A stretch of DNA of 64,000 bases from Marinomonas maritima (GTDB taxonomy: Bacteria; Pseudomonadota; Gammaproteobacteria; Pseudomonadales; Marinomonadaceae). The DNA lies in assembly GCF_024435075.2 (NCBI RefSeq), contig NZ_JAMZEG020000002.1, forward strand, positions 1,219,647 to 1,283,646, written 5' to 3'. Both the position numbers and the translations under genes were made by a program. The stretch's first letter is position 1, and each line of letters starts with the position of its first letter. The notes beneath the pieces were generated by a model, which saw nothing but the letters and a program-made list of their open reading frames with translations, was not told the DNA's origin and ran no database searches. Shown piece by piece: positions 9,124 to 17,902 of the stretch.

Positions 9124-10131
9124 TTATTTCGCTTGCTCATCCGCGTATTTAGCAAAGCGTCCTTTCGATTTATCATGCACTTGGTCATGACGAGGCCAAG
9201 GCCAGCCACCAAATTGAGTCCGCTGATAATCATTAAACGCCTGCTGTAGCTCTGCTTTCGTATTCATAACAAACGGCCCATGTTTTTCAACATGTTCAGC
9301 GATGGGGCGACCTTGTAACATCAAAAAACGCGCTACTTTGCCAATATTTTTTATGACAACAGCCGCATCACTTTTCAGAACAAAGGCTTCGTTGACCGAT
9401 CCCTCTACGCCATCCAGCTCAACACTGTCGCCTTCAAAAAAATACAAGGTGCGACTCAAATTTGACACCGCAGCCGGCAATGTCCATTCTGCATTTTCTG
9501 GTAAATCGATTAACCAAATGGCAACATGATTTTTGTCATCTGCTGCCCATGAATTTGGTGGACAAGGCGCAGGCGCAATATCATTCAACGACCCAGCAAC
9601 GACTTTAATCGCAACCTCGTTCCCATTACTGTCTAACGCTTTGACCACTGGCGTATCTTCATTCCACAACATCGTAAAATGTGGCGGTACCATTTTGTTT
9701 TTACTTGGCAGGTTTAACCAAATTTGAAAAAGCTCTAGCGGGTTAGCGTCATTTTCATTCAACAAAGGGAACATCTCTGAATGCTGAACACCTTCTCCCG
9801 CCGTCATCCATTGAGTATCACCTTCACCATAACGACCCGATGCCCCCATAGAATCAGCGTGGTCAACCAAACCTTCATTGACAATAGTGATTGTTTCAAA
9901 ACCACGATGCGGGTGCGCTGGAAAACCCGGAACTTTCTTACCGTGGTACATACGCCAACCATCCATACCGGCGAAGTCCTGACCCAACGCACGACCGACT
10001 AAAGACTCGGCAGGCCCCATGTCAGCATTGGCTTTAGGGTATTTATCATTATGAAATGCACAGAATAAAAATGGATCGAACGTCGGCCAGAACATGTCTA
10101 GTGGCAAACGTTTTAAAATAGAAGCGCTCAT
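9124..10131 (-). CDS. Pirin family protein
   Basis: Bicupin protein of about 335 residues. The N-terminal cupin holds HPHRGFETITIVNEGLVDHADSMG and the following MTAGEGVQHSE, which supply the expected His/Glu metal ligands; the second cupin and the C-terminal GPFVMNTKAELQQAFNDYQRTQFGGWPWP segment are typical of bacterial pirins, some of which have quercetinase activity. The start at 10131 is chosen over an in-frame ATG at 10167 because GGAG lies 7 nt before it. Function in this organism is unknown. Confidence 0.9.
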   Translation of the reverse strand: MSASILKRLPLDMFWPTFDPFLFCAFHNDKYPKANADMGPAESLVGRALGQDFAGMDGWRMYHGKKVPGFPAHPHRGFETITIVNEGLVDHADSMGASGRYGEGDTQWMTAGEGVQHSEMFPLLNENDANPLELFQIWLNLPSKNKMVPPHFTMLWNEDTPVVKALDSNGNEVAIKVVAGSLNDIAPAPCPPNSWAADDKNHVAIWLIDLPENAEWTLPAAVSNLSRTLYFFEGDSVELDGVEGSVNEAFVLKSDAAVVIKNIGKVARFLMLQGRPIAEHVEKHGPFVMNTKAELQQAFNDYQRTQFGGWPWPRHDQVHDKSKGRFAKYADEQAK

Positions 10132-10270
10132 TTGTATCTCCAACATAAAGTGGCAGTAGCAATGCAAACATCATAGCACCATCAAGCCAATTTAATTGAT
10201 GCGGATTTTGAATCTAACTCATCTACTTTTCTAATGATTTTTTAATAAAGAAAGTGGTGGAAAAAGCAAT

Positions 10271-10297
10271 TAAAAAGGCCAATACAATACTGGCCTT
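10271..10297 (-). terminator. Terminator of the two-component operon
   Basis: Stem AAGGCCA/TGGCCTT (10275-10281 and 10291-10297 in plus coordinates) is followed on the minus strand by a TTTTT run. It is located about 55 bp past the histidine kinase stop. Confidence 0.7.
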
Positions 10298-10352
10298 CAC
10301 ATAACCTTTTAGATCGCATTGCGCTTTATTTAGACAGAAAACACCATTTCAT

Positions 10353-11609
10353 TTAGACAGGAAACACCACTTTGGAAGTGCACCCTGCGCCATCATTGTC
10401 TGACAAAATAAATTCACAGCGGTATTTTTCACAAATATCACGAACGATCATTAACCCCAGCCCATAACTTTCACCACCAGGCTTCCCACTTAAACCACAA
10501 CCGGTATCCACCACACTGATAGTGTTATCAGACACTACGATATTGACGCTACCCTCATCTGTACAAGACAGTGCATTTTTTAATAAATTGCCAACCAAAA
10601 TATGCAACGTAGGAATAGGCAACTTGGTTATCATATGCCCATCATAAACAACATTCACCGACACTGACTTACCAGCAAGGTAACCTGAATGCGCTTGACA
10701 AATACTCTCCAACTCACTCACTTCAACAGTACGGTTCGGCGTTAACGATAAGTCTTCATCGCGCGTTAACGACAATAAGGTGGTGATGTAATCTTCCATT
10801 TCCTGACACGCCTGATTCATCCTTAAACGCTGGCGCTCTAAAAACACTTTCGAGTCTGATTTACCAAGCAGCGTCACCGCCCCCTTCATCACCATAAGCG
10901 GTGTACGCAGTTCATGACTTGCGTAACGATTAAATGCCCGTTCTCGCTCTATCAAAGCGCTGATTTGATCTTGATAACTATTAAGACGCTCGACCAATTG
11001 ATGAATTTCTCTTGTCGCAGCGCCTTCCGGCAGTTCAATCGCCGATATGTTGGTTGGGCTCCTTTCTCCAAGGCTGGCTGATAACCGAGCAAGCGGTTTC
11101 GTCAGTCGATCAGATATCCGCATCACCACCCATAAACTCACTGCCAATAACAACAGGGACAATAAAAGTTGGGTACTTTGCGTTTCGAACATTTGCTCTT
11201 CACTGATTTCGTAAATTTCATCATAGTGAATCAGGTACAGGTCTTTTTGTTCGCCATTCAGTATGAACTTTGAACGCATAGCAAACATTTCAAAGTACGT
11301 ATCGGAGCCTTCATCTAACTCAAAAGGCTTATTGTCTGTCATGCTGGAATCTAAAATAATGCCAGAAGGCAGGTTTTCTTTACCTACATACGCCTCGGAA
11401 AAAGGTGGCACTGATACATGGGTCAGATCAGAGCCTTCCAATAAACGAATGGCCGTATCTTTGTCTTTTAACATGCGATTTTCAGCGTAGATCATTTCAA
11501 TGTCTTCAATCAGAGATTCAAACATAGAAAAATGAAAAGCAATAATGGCAAACGCCACAATCGAAAAATAGGTAAACGTCAGTTGTTTTGCAGTTTTAGT
11601 CCGTTTCAT
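10353..11609 (-). CDS. Sensor histidine kinase, two-component system
   Basis: A 418-residue membrane kinase. Order: membrane segment (about 13-30), periplasmic sensor of about 110 residues, second membrane segment (about 145-165), short HAMP-like linker, dimerisation helix with the phospho-accepting H-box YASHELRTPL (His near 232), and a C-terminal ATPase domain with N-box NLLKNAL, VVDTGCGLSG and GLGLMIV. It overlaps the response regulator by 4 bp (ATGA). The signal is unknown. The pair is divergent from a GT2/GT39 pair, so control of an envelope modification is a reasonable inference. Confidence 0.92.
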   Translation of the reverse strand: MKRTKTAKQLTFTYFSIVAFAIIAFHFSMFESLIEDIEMIYAENRMLKDKDTAIRLLEGSDLTHVSVPPFSEAYVGKENLPSGIILDSSMTDNKPFELDEGSDTYFEMFAMRSKFILNGEQKDLYLIHYDEIYEISEEQMFETQSTQLLLSLLLLAVSLWVVMRISDRLTKPLARLSASLGERSPTNISAIELPEGAATREIHQLVERLNSYQDQISALIERERAFNRYASHELRTPLMVMKGAVTLLGKSDSKVFLERQRLRMNQACQEMEDYITTLLSLTRDEDLSLTPNRTVEVSELESICQAHSGYLAGKSVSVNVVYDGHMITKLPIPTLHILVGNLLKNALSCTDEGSVNIVVSDNTISVVDTGCGLSGKPGGESYGLGLMIVRDICEKYRCEFILSDNDGAGCTSKVVFPV

Positions 11610-12286
11610 TCTTCACCTTCAGCAATGAGGCGATAGCCGACCTTGGATACCGTCTTCAAGTACGCGTGCTCAAAAGGTCGATCAATTAAGCTTCGCAATT
11701 GATAAATATGACTTCTTAATACTTTACCGTCTGGCTCTTCATCCCCCCACAAGGCATCACAAATTTCATCTTTTGAGACCACATCAGGCGCTTTCTGCAT
11801 CAAACATCTTAGAATCGTATATTGCGATGGGTTCAGCGAGTATCGGCCACCTTCACGCTGTAAGACGCGCGTATTCATATCCAACACAAGACTTCCAAAT
11901 GTCATGGTGCGATTCGCCACACCCCCTTTTCGCCGCCTGACCAAAGCCTGCAGGCGCGAATCTAGAATTTCCAAATCAAAAGGTTTAACTAAATAATCGT
12001 CAGCCAAATGAGCAAAACCCGACAAAATATCGTCTTTGGTGTCCCTTGCTGTCAGCATTAAAATCGGCGTATCAATACCGTCATCACGCAACGACTTACA
12101 TACCGTCAAACCGTCCATCTTAGGCAGCATCACGTCTAAAATAATGGCGTCATAATGCTCCGACCTCGCCAATTCATAGCCTTGTAAACCATTGCTTGCG
12201 TAATCCAAGACATACCCTTTGATTTCAAAATAATCAAAGATCACCCCGGCGATGTCTTTATGGTCTTCTACCAAGAGTAATTTCAT
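11606..12286 (-). CDS. OmpR/PhoB-type response regulator
   Basis: A 226-residue regulator with receiver domain (phospho-acceptor Asp near 51 in IILDVMLPKMDG, Lys in YLVKPFDL) and a winged-helix DNA-binding domain ending TVSKVGYRLIAEGEE. The receiver reads GFAHLADDYL where the family normally has a Gly-Ala pair, a Leu in place of the Gly. It is the first gene of the operon with the kinase and faces the glycosyltransferase genes across a 153-bp intergenic region that likely carries both promoters. Confidence 0.93.
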   Translation of the reverse strand: MKLLLVEDHKDIAGVIFDYFEIKGYVLDYASNGLQGYELARSEHYDAIILDVMLPKMDGLTVCKSLRDDGIDTPILMLTARDTKDDILSGFAHLADDYLVKPFDLEILDSRLQALVRRRKGGVANRTMTFGSLVLDMNTRVLQREGGRYSLNPSQYTILRCLMQKAPDVVSKDEICDALWGDEEPDGKVLRSHIYQLRSLIDRPFEHAYLKTVSKVGYRLIAEGEE

Positions 12287-12439
12287 AGTCGTTTCTACCG
12301 TGTAAAAAAACAGAAAGTTAAAGTGGCTCTAATGGGACACATTGTCACATAAATACATGAAAAAAAAGTGAATCACCTTTTTGCGACGCCTCTCTCTTTA
12401 TTATGCATTCATCAACTTTATCCTTGTTAGGAGAGACCA

Positions 12440-13450
12440 ATGAGCGCCATTTCATACAGACACTATGCGCAACCAAAAATTGAAGTGAAAAAGCAAGCTT
12501 TGGTGACTGTCATTATCCCTTTTCTAAATGAAGCGGATGTCCTTGCAGTGTGCCACCAAAGAGTGTGCGAAGCGCTAAATACACTTCATCAACACTGCGA
12601 AATTCTCTATATCGATGATGGCAGTCAAGACGACAGTTGGACATTGGTCAGTCAGTTCCAACACCCATTGCATCAAGTCCGTTGTTTACGCCTAAGCCGT
12701 AATTTCGGCAAAGAAGCCGCCATGAGCGCGGGCATGAAAGCCGCATCAGGACGCTGTGTTATTTTGCTCGATGCGGACTTACAAGATCCACCGGAATACA
12801 TTCCTGAGATGGTAAAAGCATGGCAAAACGGCGCCCAAGTCGTTGAAATGCAACGCCGCGAGCGTCACGGAGAGAGCTGGTTAAAACGCACCACAGCACA
12901 TTGCTTTTATCGCTTTATGTCACAAATGAGCGACTACCCGATTACCGAGAATGTCGGGGACTTTCGTTTAATGGATCAAAAAGTGGTTAACGTGATCAAT
13001 ACACTGCCAGAACGAACTCGTTTTATGAAAGGCTTGTTAGCGTGGCCGGGGTTTACTCGAACCATTCTTTCATTTGACCGAGATGCTCGACTGGCAGGCA
13101 ACACCAAATGGAATTACCCAAAACTCATACACTTGGCATTAGAAGGCATTACGTCATTCAGTACCAAGCCTTTGCGCTGGGCAACAACAGCAGGCGCAAT
13201 AACGTCCTTCATTGCCTTCACCATGGCCATCGTCATTTTCACCAAAACCCTTGTTTGGGGTGACCCAGTCGCCGGCTACCCTTCCACGATTTTAATCGTC
13301 TTATTTTTAGGCGGAATACAGCTTTTATCCATTGGCGTACTTGGCGAATACGTTGGTCGTTTGTTCATTGAATCAAAGCAAAGGCCTTTATACGTATTAA
13401 TGGAAGACGCCATGACAAAACCCACTTTTCAATACTCGGGCCCTGAATAA
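12440..13450 (+). CDS. GT2 family polyprenyl-phosphate glycosyltransferase (GtrB/ArnC-like)
   Basis: A 336-residue enzyme that probably charges undecaprenyl phosphate with a sugar at the cytoplasmic face. The GT-A domain shows VIIPFLNEADVL, YIDDGSQDDSW, LSRNFGKEAAMSAGM and the metal-binding LLDADLQDPPE; two C-terminal membrane helices (about 245-310) end in GEYVGRLFIESKQRPLY, the signature of the GtrB/DPM1/ArnC group. AGGAGA precedes the ATG. Its stop overlaps the start of the next gene (TAATG), so the two are translationally coupled. No other arn genes are nearby, so the sugar is unknown. Confidence 0.92.
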   Translation: MSAISYRHYAQPKIEVKKQALVTVIIPFLNEADVLAVCHQRVCEALNTLHQHCEILYIDDGSQDDSWTLVSQFQHPLHQVRCLRLSRNFGKEAAMSAGMKAASGRCVILLDADLQDPPEYIPEMVKAWQNGAQVVEMQRRERHGESWLKRTTAHCFYRFMSQMSDYPITENVGDFRLMDQKVVNVINTLPERTRFMKGLLAWPGFTRTILSFDRDARLAGNTKWNYPKLIHLALEGITSFSTKPLRWATTAGAITSFIAFTMAIVIFTKTLVWGDPVAGYPSTILIVLFLGGIQLLSIGVLGEYVGRLFIESKQRPLYVLMEDAMTKPTFQYSGPE

Positions 13451-14877
13451 TGAATAAAACATCCCTTATGCTGCCTTCCGTTAAGACATTACTGACCTTA
13501 CTCGTCAGCTGCTTAGCATTACGCTTTATTTCTTTGTCACTGTACCCATTGATGGACACCACCGAAGCGAGATACGGCGAAATGGCTCGAATCATGTTTG
13601 AGACAGGTAACTGGATCACGCCTATGTTCGACTATAACGTGCCGTTTTGGGGAAAGCCGCCTATTTTCACCTGGCTAAGCAGTTTAGGATTCAGCCTCTT
13701 TGGCGTGAATGAATTTGCCGCACGCGTACCGCACCTCATCATTGGTGCAGGTGTGGTTTGGTTGGTTTACACACTGGCAAAGGATCATTTCCAATCCTCC
13801 GCAATGGGATTATTTTCAGCCAGCATTTTAGCGTCCACCGTCTCTTTCATTATATTGAGCGGCGCCGTCATGACAGACACCGCTTTGACCTTTTCCATCG
13901 CGTTAAGCATGATCAGTTTTTGGCAAGCATGGAACAACAAAGGCAAGCTGTGGGGTTATTTGTTTTTCGTCGGATTAGCATTAGGAATGATGTCAAAAGG
14001 GCCACTGGCGATCGTTTTGATTGGTATTAGCTTAACCGTTTGGATACTTCCAAATGGACGTTGGAAAAAACTATGGCACACGCTCCCTTGGGCTTATGGC
14101 ACATTGATTTTTCTCGCGATTGCCATGCCTTGGTATGCCATTGCAGAATACAAAACACCTGGATTTCTAGATTACTTTATCATCGGTGAGCACATCAAAC
14201 GCTTCATCGTTAGCGGTTGGCAAGGTGACTTATATGGCAGCGCTCATGAAAGAGCGCGCGGAACCATTTGGGTGTACGCGTTTATTTCCATGCTTCCTTG
14301 GAGCCCTCTGCTGATATGGCAATGGTTTCGCTCTATAAAAGAAGACAAAGACACAGAAGAAAGCGCCGATGGTTTTGGTAGTTTCCTCCTATTATGGATG
14401 CTGGCGCCTATGTTGCTGTTCAGTTTCTCTGGTAACATTTTAGCAAGCTACGTTATGCCAGCACTGCCTGCAACAGCACTATTGTTGGCTCACCTGCACA
14501 ACCAAAGACCATTACCAACGTGGTTATACAAAATCGGTTTCATTACACCTCTTTTGCTCATTATTATGGTGAGTGTGTTGCACTTTGATTTAGTTCCAAA
14601 GCGCTCAGAAGACAAAATACTGGCCATTTGGAAACAACAGCCGGAAGCCACAGAAAGTGATTTGTTTTACCTGCATAAACGCCCCTTTTCTGGCCAATAT
14701 TATTCATCAGGAAAAGCAAAACAACGCTCGACAAAATTGGATGCGTGGTTACCATCACAAACCAAGGCCTTCTTTATTGTTCAGTCTACAAATGACCATA
14801 CGGCCTACTCCGGTTGGTCATGCGACGTAAGAGAAGAAGCGAAAAAAGAAACATTGTTGTTTTGCCAACATAACTAA
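13450..14877 (+). CDS. GT39/ArnT-like membrane glycosyltransferase
   Basis: A 475-residue polytopic protein with at least ten hydrophobic segments. The first periplasmic loop reads MDTTEARYGEMARIMFETGNW followed by PFWGKPPIFTWLSSLGFSLFGVNEFAARVPH, the acidic catalytic motif and following region of ArnT/PMT-type enzymes that use polyprenyl-phosphate sugars. It is shorter than ArnT (about 550). It is coupled to the GT2 gene, which would make its lipid-linked donor. Likely acceptor is lipid A or another envelope molecule, by family only. Confidence 0.88.
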   Translation: MNKTSLMLPSVKTLLTLLVSCLALRFISLSLYPLMDTTEARYGEMARIMFETGNWITPMFDYNVPFWGKPPIFTWLSSLGFSLFGVNEFAARVPHLIIGAGVVWLVYTLAKDHFQSSAMGLFSASILASTVSFIILSGAVMTDTALTFSIALSMISFWQAWNNKGKLWGYLFFVGLALGMMSKGPLAIVLIGISLTVWILPNGRWKKLWHTLPWAYGTLIFLAIAMPWYAIAEYKTPGFLDYFIIGEHIKRFIVSGWQGDLYGSAHERARGTIWVYAFISMLPWSPLLIWQWFRSIKEDKDTEESADGFGSFLLLWMLAPMLLFSFSGNILASYVMPALPATALLLAHLHNQRPLPTWLYKIGFITPLLLIIMVSVLHFDLVPKRSEDKILAIWKQQPEATESDLFYLHKRPFSGQYYSSGKAKQRSTKLDAWLPSQTKAFFIVQSTNDHTAYSGWSCDVREEAKKETLLFCQHN

Positions 14878-14906
14878 GTGTTTTTTAAAATGCCAAAGAT
14901 TGTAGA

Positions 14907-14938
14907 TAAAAAAAAGGGCCTTAAAAAAGCCCTTCTTT
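14907..14938. terminator. Bidirectional terminator between GT39 and the GbdR-type gene
   Basis: Stem AAGGGC/GCCCTT (14914-14919 and 14929-14934) is flanked by A-runs on the left and a T-rich sequence on the right. The minus-strand reading ends in eight T residues, so it is strongest for the gbdR-like gene, but it can also serve the convergent glycosyltransferase operon. Confidence 0.75.
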
Positions 14939-14972
14939 TACTGTCTAAGCATTACTGATAGACAATCAATTT

Positions 14973-16091
14973 TTATAACACAACAACAGAACCATAACTC
15001 GGTTCAGTGTGGGAATGGCTCAATGCGTCTTGGGAGTGCGGCATATACACAATCGGAGGAGTTTCACCCACCATTACGACAGCAACCATCTCTTCCGCTT
15101 TCCAAGCGGTTTTTCGTTCGTCACGAGGCGACACACCAATATGCTTGCGATAACAGCGACTAAAGTGCGGCGTAGAAATAAACCCACACGCCATCGAGAT
15201 TTCGACAATAGACATATTGGACTGCTTAAGTAACTTACGCGCTCTTTCCAGTCTCAAACGTAAATAATATCGTGAAGGTGAACAATCCAAATGACGATGA
15301 AACATACGCTCAATTTGACGACGAGAAACATCAACAAAAGTAGCTAATTCATCCAGCTCAATAGGTTCTTCTAGGTTATTTTCCATCAATTCGATCACAT
15401 CGACCAGTTTTGGCGTGCACATACCAATACTATTGAATTGACGCATCGGCATACGCTGCTGATCCGATTCATTACGGATGCGATCACAAATAAACATATC
15501 GGAAATAGCGTTGGATAATTTAGGACCGTGCTGCTTGGTCATCATGTTTAAAAACATGTCCATCGGCGCACTGCCGCCGGATGAGGTAAGGCGGTCTTTA
15601 TCAATAGAAAACAGCTTATTATTACAGTTCACTTTAGGAAAGGTTTCTTGCAAGGCGGTTAGGCATTCCCAATGCACACTGCATTGATAACCATTTAACA
15701 AGCCTGCGTAGGCCAGTACGTAAGCACCGGTACAAATCCCTCCAAGTCGCACGCCTTTACGGGATTGCCTCATCAACCAAGAGACCTGTTTCGCATTAAA
15801 CGTACGAGTTATGTCGACACCACCCGCCACAATAATCAGGTCAAAGCCTGTACTGTCTTCCATAGAGAAGTCGGGTGTTAAACTCAAACCATCGCTGGCC
15901 ATTACAGGTTGGCCATTTTCAGAAATCAAACTCCAACTATAGAGTTCTTCTGCAGACAGCTGGTTGGCCATACGCAGTGGTTCAATCGAAGAGGCTAATG
16001 AGATCATCGTAAAATGATCAAGCAACAAAAAACCTACTTTTGTGGTGCTTTTAGCATCAAAAGCCAGGGTAGAACCACTTGCAGTTACCAT
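14973..16091 (-). CDS. gbdR: GlxA/AraC-family regulator, GbdR-like (glycine betaine catabolism)
   Basis: A 372-residue regulator made of an N-terminal DJ-1/PfpI-like domain (VGFLLLDHFTMISLASSIEPLRMANQLS at about 19-46) and a C-terminal AraC helix-turn-helix (about 235-330, VDVSRRQIERMFHRHL and MSIVEISMACGFISTPHFSRCYRKHIGVSPRD). The N-terminal stretch is very close to what I know of Pseudomonas GbdR, which activates gbcA and gbcB in response to glycine betaine and dimethylglycine. Its position beside gbcB and gbcA supports this. A 10-bp inverted repeat lies in its upstream region. Confidence 0.85.
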   Translation of the reverse strand: MVTASGSTLAFDAKSTTKVGFLLLDHFTMISLASSIEPLRMANQLSAEELYSWSLISENGQPVMASDGLSLTPDFSMEDSTGFDLIIVAGGVDITRTFNAKQVSWLMRQSRKGVRLGGICTGAYVLAYAGLLNGYQCSVHWECLTALQETFPKVNCNNKLFSIDKDRLTSSGGSAPMDMFLNMMTKQHGPKLSNAISDMFICDRIRNESDQQRMPMRQFNSIGMCTPKLVDVIELMENNLEEPIELDELATFVDVSRRQIERMFHRHLDCSPSRYYLRLRLERARKLLKQSNMSIVEISMACGFISTPHFSRCYRKHIGVSPRDERKTAWKAEEMVAVVMVGETPPIVYMPHSQDALSHSHTEPSYGSVVVL

Positions 16092-16221
16092 ATTAATGCC
16101 CTCATATGTGTGCTTTCATTATCACAGGCAAAATTTAGACCATGTTTAAACGAACACTTTTTTATTTTTAAGGAAACTCAAAACTATAGGTATTACATTC
16201 TTCATCCAAGCGCTACAACTG

Positions 16222-16261
16222 AAGTGTTATGTTTCACAATAAATATAACCTCATAACACTT
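16222..16261. promoter_or_regulatory. Inverted repeat upstream of the GbdR-like gene
   Basis: Arms AAGTGTTATG (16222-16231) and CATAACACTT (16252-16261) match perfectly over 10 bp with a 20-bp gap, about 130-170 bp before the regulator start. The spacing would place both arms on one DNA face. It is the only clear structure in the 388-bp gap 16092-16479, which otherwise shows no gene. A regulator operator is the simplest reading. Confidence 0.4.
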
Positions 16262-16479
16262 GGTGGAACTAGCACATAAAAACACAATACCATGCACTAA
16301 TATAGACCAAGATTGCGCTTTTATTGAACGCTTATTTAATAAAAAACCAATAAGTCCTTTCACACCACATTACGAACGAAGTAAAAACAGACAAGAATTC
16401 GGCACTTACAAGCTATAAATAAGCAATTCGAGTCTATTTTCCATATTAGTCTGGCAAATTTCGTCGCCGTCTAAAAGTC

Positions 16480-17607
16480 TTAATATTCCAACACAACGTC
16501 AGACTTAGGCACGGTACAACACGATAAAACATAACCAGCTTCAATGTCTTCCTCAGTAATCCCACCGTTATGATCCATCTGTGTTTGACCTTCTTTTACT
16601 AGCACTTTACACGTGCCGCAAATCCCCATACCACAAGCTTTTGGAATCATTAAATCCAACTTCGCAGCGGCATTATGCAAGGTCTCTCCTGCCATCACTT
16701 GAATACTTTTACCACTGTTCAAAAAATCAATTCTAAGCAAGTCTTCTTGATTAACCGCGTCAGCTTCCGCTTGCGCAACTTCCGCTTGTTCCTTCGCATC
16801 TTCTACCGCAGCCGCTGGCGTCTCACCAAAGGACTCTTCATGATAATGCGACATATCAAACCCTCTCGCCATGAGAAGGTTTTTAACTGCTTTCATGTAA
16901 GGCGCGGGACCACAACAAAAAATCTCTCTTTCCATAAAGTCTGGTGAAATCATTTCCAACTTAGATTCATCCAGATAGCCTCGATACCCCTGCCAAGGCA
17001 AACCGTTTTCCATTCGCTCAACAATTAAATACAGCCCGAAGTTATCCAAACGTGCCGCCATGTGATCCAACTCACGCGGATAAATCACATCACGAGGCGA
17101 ACGAGCACTGTGTATGAACGTAATATCCACTTCAGCATTCGTATCAAATAACCAACGAGACATCGACATCAAGGGGGTAATACCCACACCACCAGACAGA
17201 AACAGTACCTTCTCGGCAGGAAAGTCGATGCAATTAAATTGTCCTACTGGCCCATACACAGCAAGCTCAGCGCCTATTGCCATGTTGTCATGCAGCCAAT
17301 TCGACACTTCCCCACCCGGTACACGCTTAACGGTAATAGAAAAACTGTAAGGCACAGAGGGCGAGCTAGATATGGTATAAGACCGCATCACCTGCTGGCC
17401 TTCAATCTCCAACTCCAAAGTGACAAACTGACCCGGTTTAAAGAAGAACATCACGGGTTGCTGTGCCATAAAACAAAAAGTTTTCACGTCCCACGTTTCA
17501 TGAATCACTTTCACACAACGTACGTTATGACGACCGTTTACCCAAGTCTGTGTATTAACGGGGGCAAAGTAGTCGGAGTTAGCACCGGTTGAAGTTGAAT
17601 CAGTCAT
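16480..17607 (-). CDS. gbcB: Glycine betaine demethylase, reductase component
   Basis: Electron-transfer partner of the Rieske oxygenase GbcA. The roughly 375-residue protein has a flavin domain (RSYTISSSPS), an NAD domain (VLFLSGGVGITPLMSM, FCCGPAPYM) and a C-terminal plant-type [2Fe-2S] domain with CGMGICGTC and a fourth Cys in YVLSCC. An Ala/Glu-rich linker of about 20 residues joins the last two domains. ATG at 17607 is preferred over TTG at 17622 because GAGAG lies 8 nt before it. It is divergent from gbcA across 295 bp. Confidence 0.9.
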   Translation of the reverse strand: MTDSTSTGANSDYFAPVNTQTWVNGRHNVRCVKVIHETWDVKTFCFMAQQPVMFFFKPGQFVTLELEIEGQQVMRSYTISSSPSVPYSFSITVKRVPGGEVSNWLHDNMAIGAELAVYGPVGQFNCIDFPAEKVLFLSGGVGITPLMSMSRWLFDTNAEVDITFIHSARSPRDVIYPRELDHMAARLDNFGLYLIVERMENGLPWQGYRGYLDESKLEMISPDFMEREIFCCGPAPYMKAVKNLLMARGFDMSHYHEESFGETPAAAVEDAKEQAEVAQAEADAVNQEDLLRIDFLNSGKSIQVMAGETLHNAAAKLDLMIPKACGMGICGTCKVLVKEGQTQMDHNGGITEEDIEAGYVLSCCTVPKSDVVLEY

Positions 17608-17902
17608 ATTGAAGTCTCTCAATTAAAGTAGTTATTGCACCGTATTTGCGCCATTTTGGATCCAGTTGATCAATGCAAGTTAACTCTGAGCGACAATTTA
17701 TTGCTCATGGCAGTCAAGCCTAGAGAATTCAAGCGATTACGAGTCGATTTATGTATCACCGCGTGTCGTGAATGGTCATTATCGGCCTATCTTTTTAAGC
17801 GACTATAAGCTCGTACTACTAAGGTTCAAATAACCAAAGCCAGTACGATGAAAACGCGGCAAGACCAGTCCATCAATCTTTTTGTCAGTAAGGCCCAGAA
17901 AG
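17608..17902. promoter_or_regulatory. Shared control region of gbcB and gbcA
   Basis: A 295-bp divergent intergenic region with no ORF of its own. In Pseudomonas the GbdR activator acts on the corresponding promoters. I could not pick out a convincing palindrome or operator by eye, so the assignment rests on gene arrangement. Confidence 0.4.

Noticed and set aside
12440..14877. Calling the glycosyltransferase pair arnC and arnT
   Set aside because: No other arn genes are nearby and the GT39 protein is shorter than ArnT, so the sugar cannot be assigned.
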